Positions 28,419 through 28,824 of a stretch of DNA of 28,824 nucleotides are shown in pieces (positions within the stretch are counted from its first letter, which is position 1; the number at the start of each line of letters is the position of its first letter). Location of the stretch: NCBI GenBank assembly GCA_002352605.1, contig DEIP01000149.1, forward strand, positions 1 through 28,824. Direction: 5' to 3'. The notes under the pieces were generated by a model. The model made no database searches, was not told the origin of the DNA, and saw nothing but the letters and a program-made list of their open reading frames with translations. The position numbers and the translations under genes are program-made. The stretch comes from Desulfobacteraceae bacterium UBA2771. GTDB lineage: Bacteria > Desulfobacterota > Desulfobacteria > Desulfobacterales > Desulfosarcinaceae.

Positions 28419-28824
28419 GCGTGACGATCACAGATAGCGGCATGGACGATTTTATGGCGCAGGTTAAAAAACTCCACGGCCGCGTGGATATCGGCGTATT
28501 CGGAGATGAGGACTCGGAGATGGTGATCATCGCCGGCGCCAACGAGTTCGGCACGGATCGGGCCGGTAAAAACCATGACATCACCATCCCGAAACGCTCT
28601 TTTTTGCGATCCACGATGGATGAAGAAAAAGAGACCATCGGCAAGGCCGTGGACAAGGCGAAGGTCGATGTGGTGACCGGAAAGCTGAAGCAGAAAACCT
28701 TTTTGAACCGCATCGGACTGTGGTTCGTCGGCAAGGTGCAGAACAAGATCCTGGCCGGCGGCGAGCCTTATGCGGAGAACGCGGAACCGGTGAAGGCGGC
28801 CAAAATCAGGCGCGGCCGGTCAGA
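28415..28824 (+). CDS. HK97 gp10 / Mu G-like neck protein (3' truncated by window)
   Basis: ATG 28415 opens a frame that runs to the window end with no stop (136 residues seen). It has a VDIGVFGD strand, a VIIAGANEFGTDRAG segment and IPKRSFLRSTMDEEKE, the signature of the head-tail joining family with IP-RSFLR. Such proteins close the head or join the tail. ATGA overlap with the previous gene. Confidence 0.78.
   Translation, partial: MSVTITDSGMDDFMAQVKKLHGRVDIGVFGDEDSEMVIIAGANEFGTDRAGKNHDITIPKRSFLRSTMDEEKETIGKAVDKAKVDVVTGKLKQKTFLNRIGLWFVGKVQNKILAGGEPYAENAEPVKAAKIRRGRS

Noticed and set aside
1..28824. CRISPR array
   Set aside because: No regularly spaced repeats of 23-40 bp with spacers were seen; the repeats found are pairs of short words.

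Overview
The window looks like a moderately GC-rich Gram-negative chromosome. It carries part of a Mu-like (transposable) prophage. The lineage is probably Proteobacteria or Desulfobacterota; this is judged from gene content and general resemblance only, so the taxon is uncertain. The sequence runs through the left and middle parts of the prophage and stops inside its head module. The right prophage end, tail genes and any mom gene lie outside.

Region 1 (1-1683) is ordinary host DNA: the 3' part of tex, dtd, and a tRNA-Arg(CCT) with encoded CCA. Region 2 (1684-4142) is visibly AT-rich. It holds a two-gene minus-strand operon with an ATGA overlap: an NdpA/YejK-like nucleoid-associated protein followed by a stand-alone RelA/SpoT-type nucleotidyltransferase whose synthetase motifs all look intact. 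This is the best candidate for an undescribed (possibly defensive) system. Region 3 (4143-4484) holds a possible gene or IS remnant and probably the left prophage end.

Region 4 (4485-13344) is the lysogeny, transposition and early module. It starts with a leftward repressor and an operator region with four GACTAACGAA repeats. Rightward genes follow: two small regulators, an ~820-bp cassette flanked by a 16-bp direct repeat and carrying an antisense ORF, a ParB/HTH-like protein, MuA transposase, MuB ATPase, a run of small coupled genes, GemA and Gam. Two strong intrinsic-terminator-like structures follow at 13452-13590, one of them a three-way junction.

Region 5 (13633-18679) is a middle/accessory module of small genes. 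It includes a BRO-N/HTH protein, a zinc-ribbon-ASCH fusion, small membrane proteins, an HNH-type protein and a Com-like zinc finger. Short repeats recur in its intergenic linkers. Region 6 (18680-28824) is the late module. A possible TTGACA promoter and a strong terminator come directly before the lysis genes (M15 peptidase, holin-lipoprotein fusion). Next are small and large terminase, a DUF1073-type portal, a Mu F/SPP1 gp7-type head protein, a DUF2213 protease with an internal scaffold start, a decoration protein, a DUF2184 capsid protein and head-tail connector genes.

The layout is that of Mu (c - regulators - A - B - early genes - gemA - gam - middle - lysis - head). The head proteins are not the classical Mu set, and no Mor or C activator was recognised.
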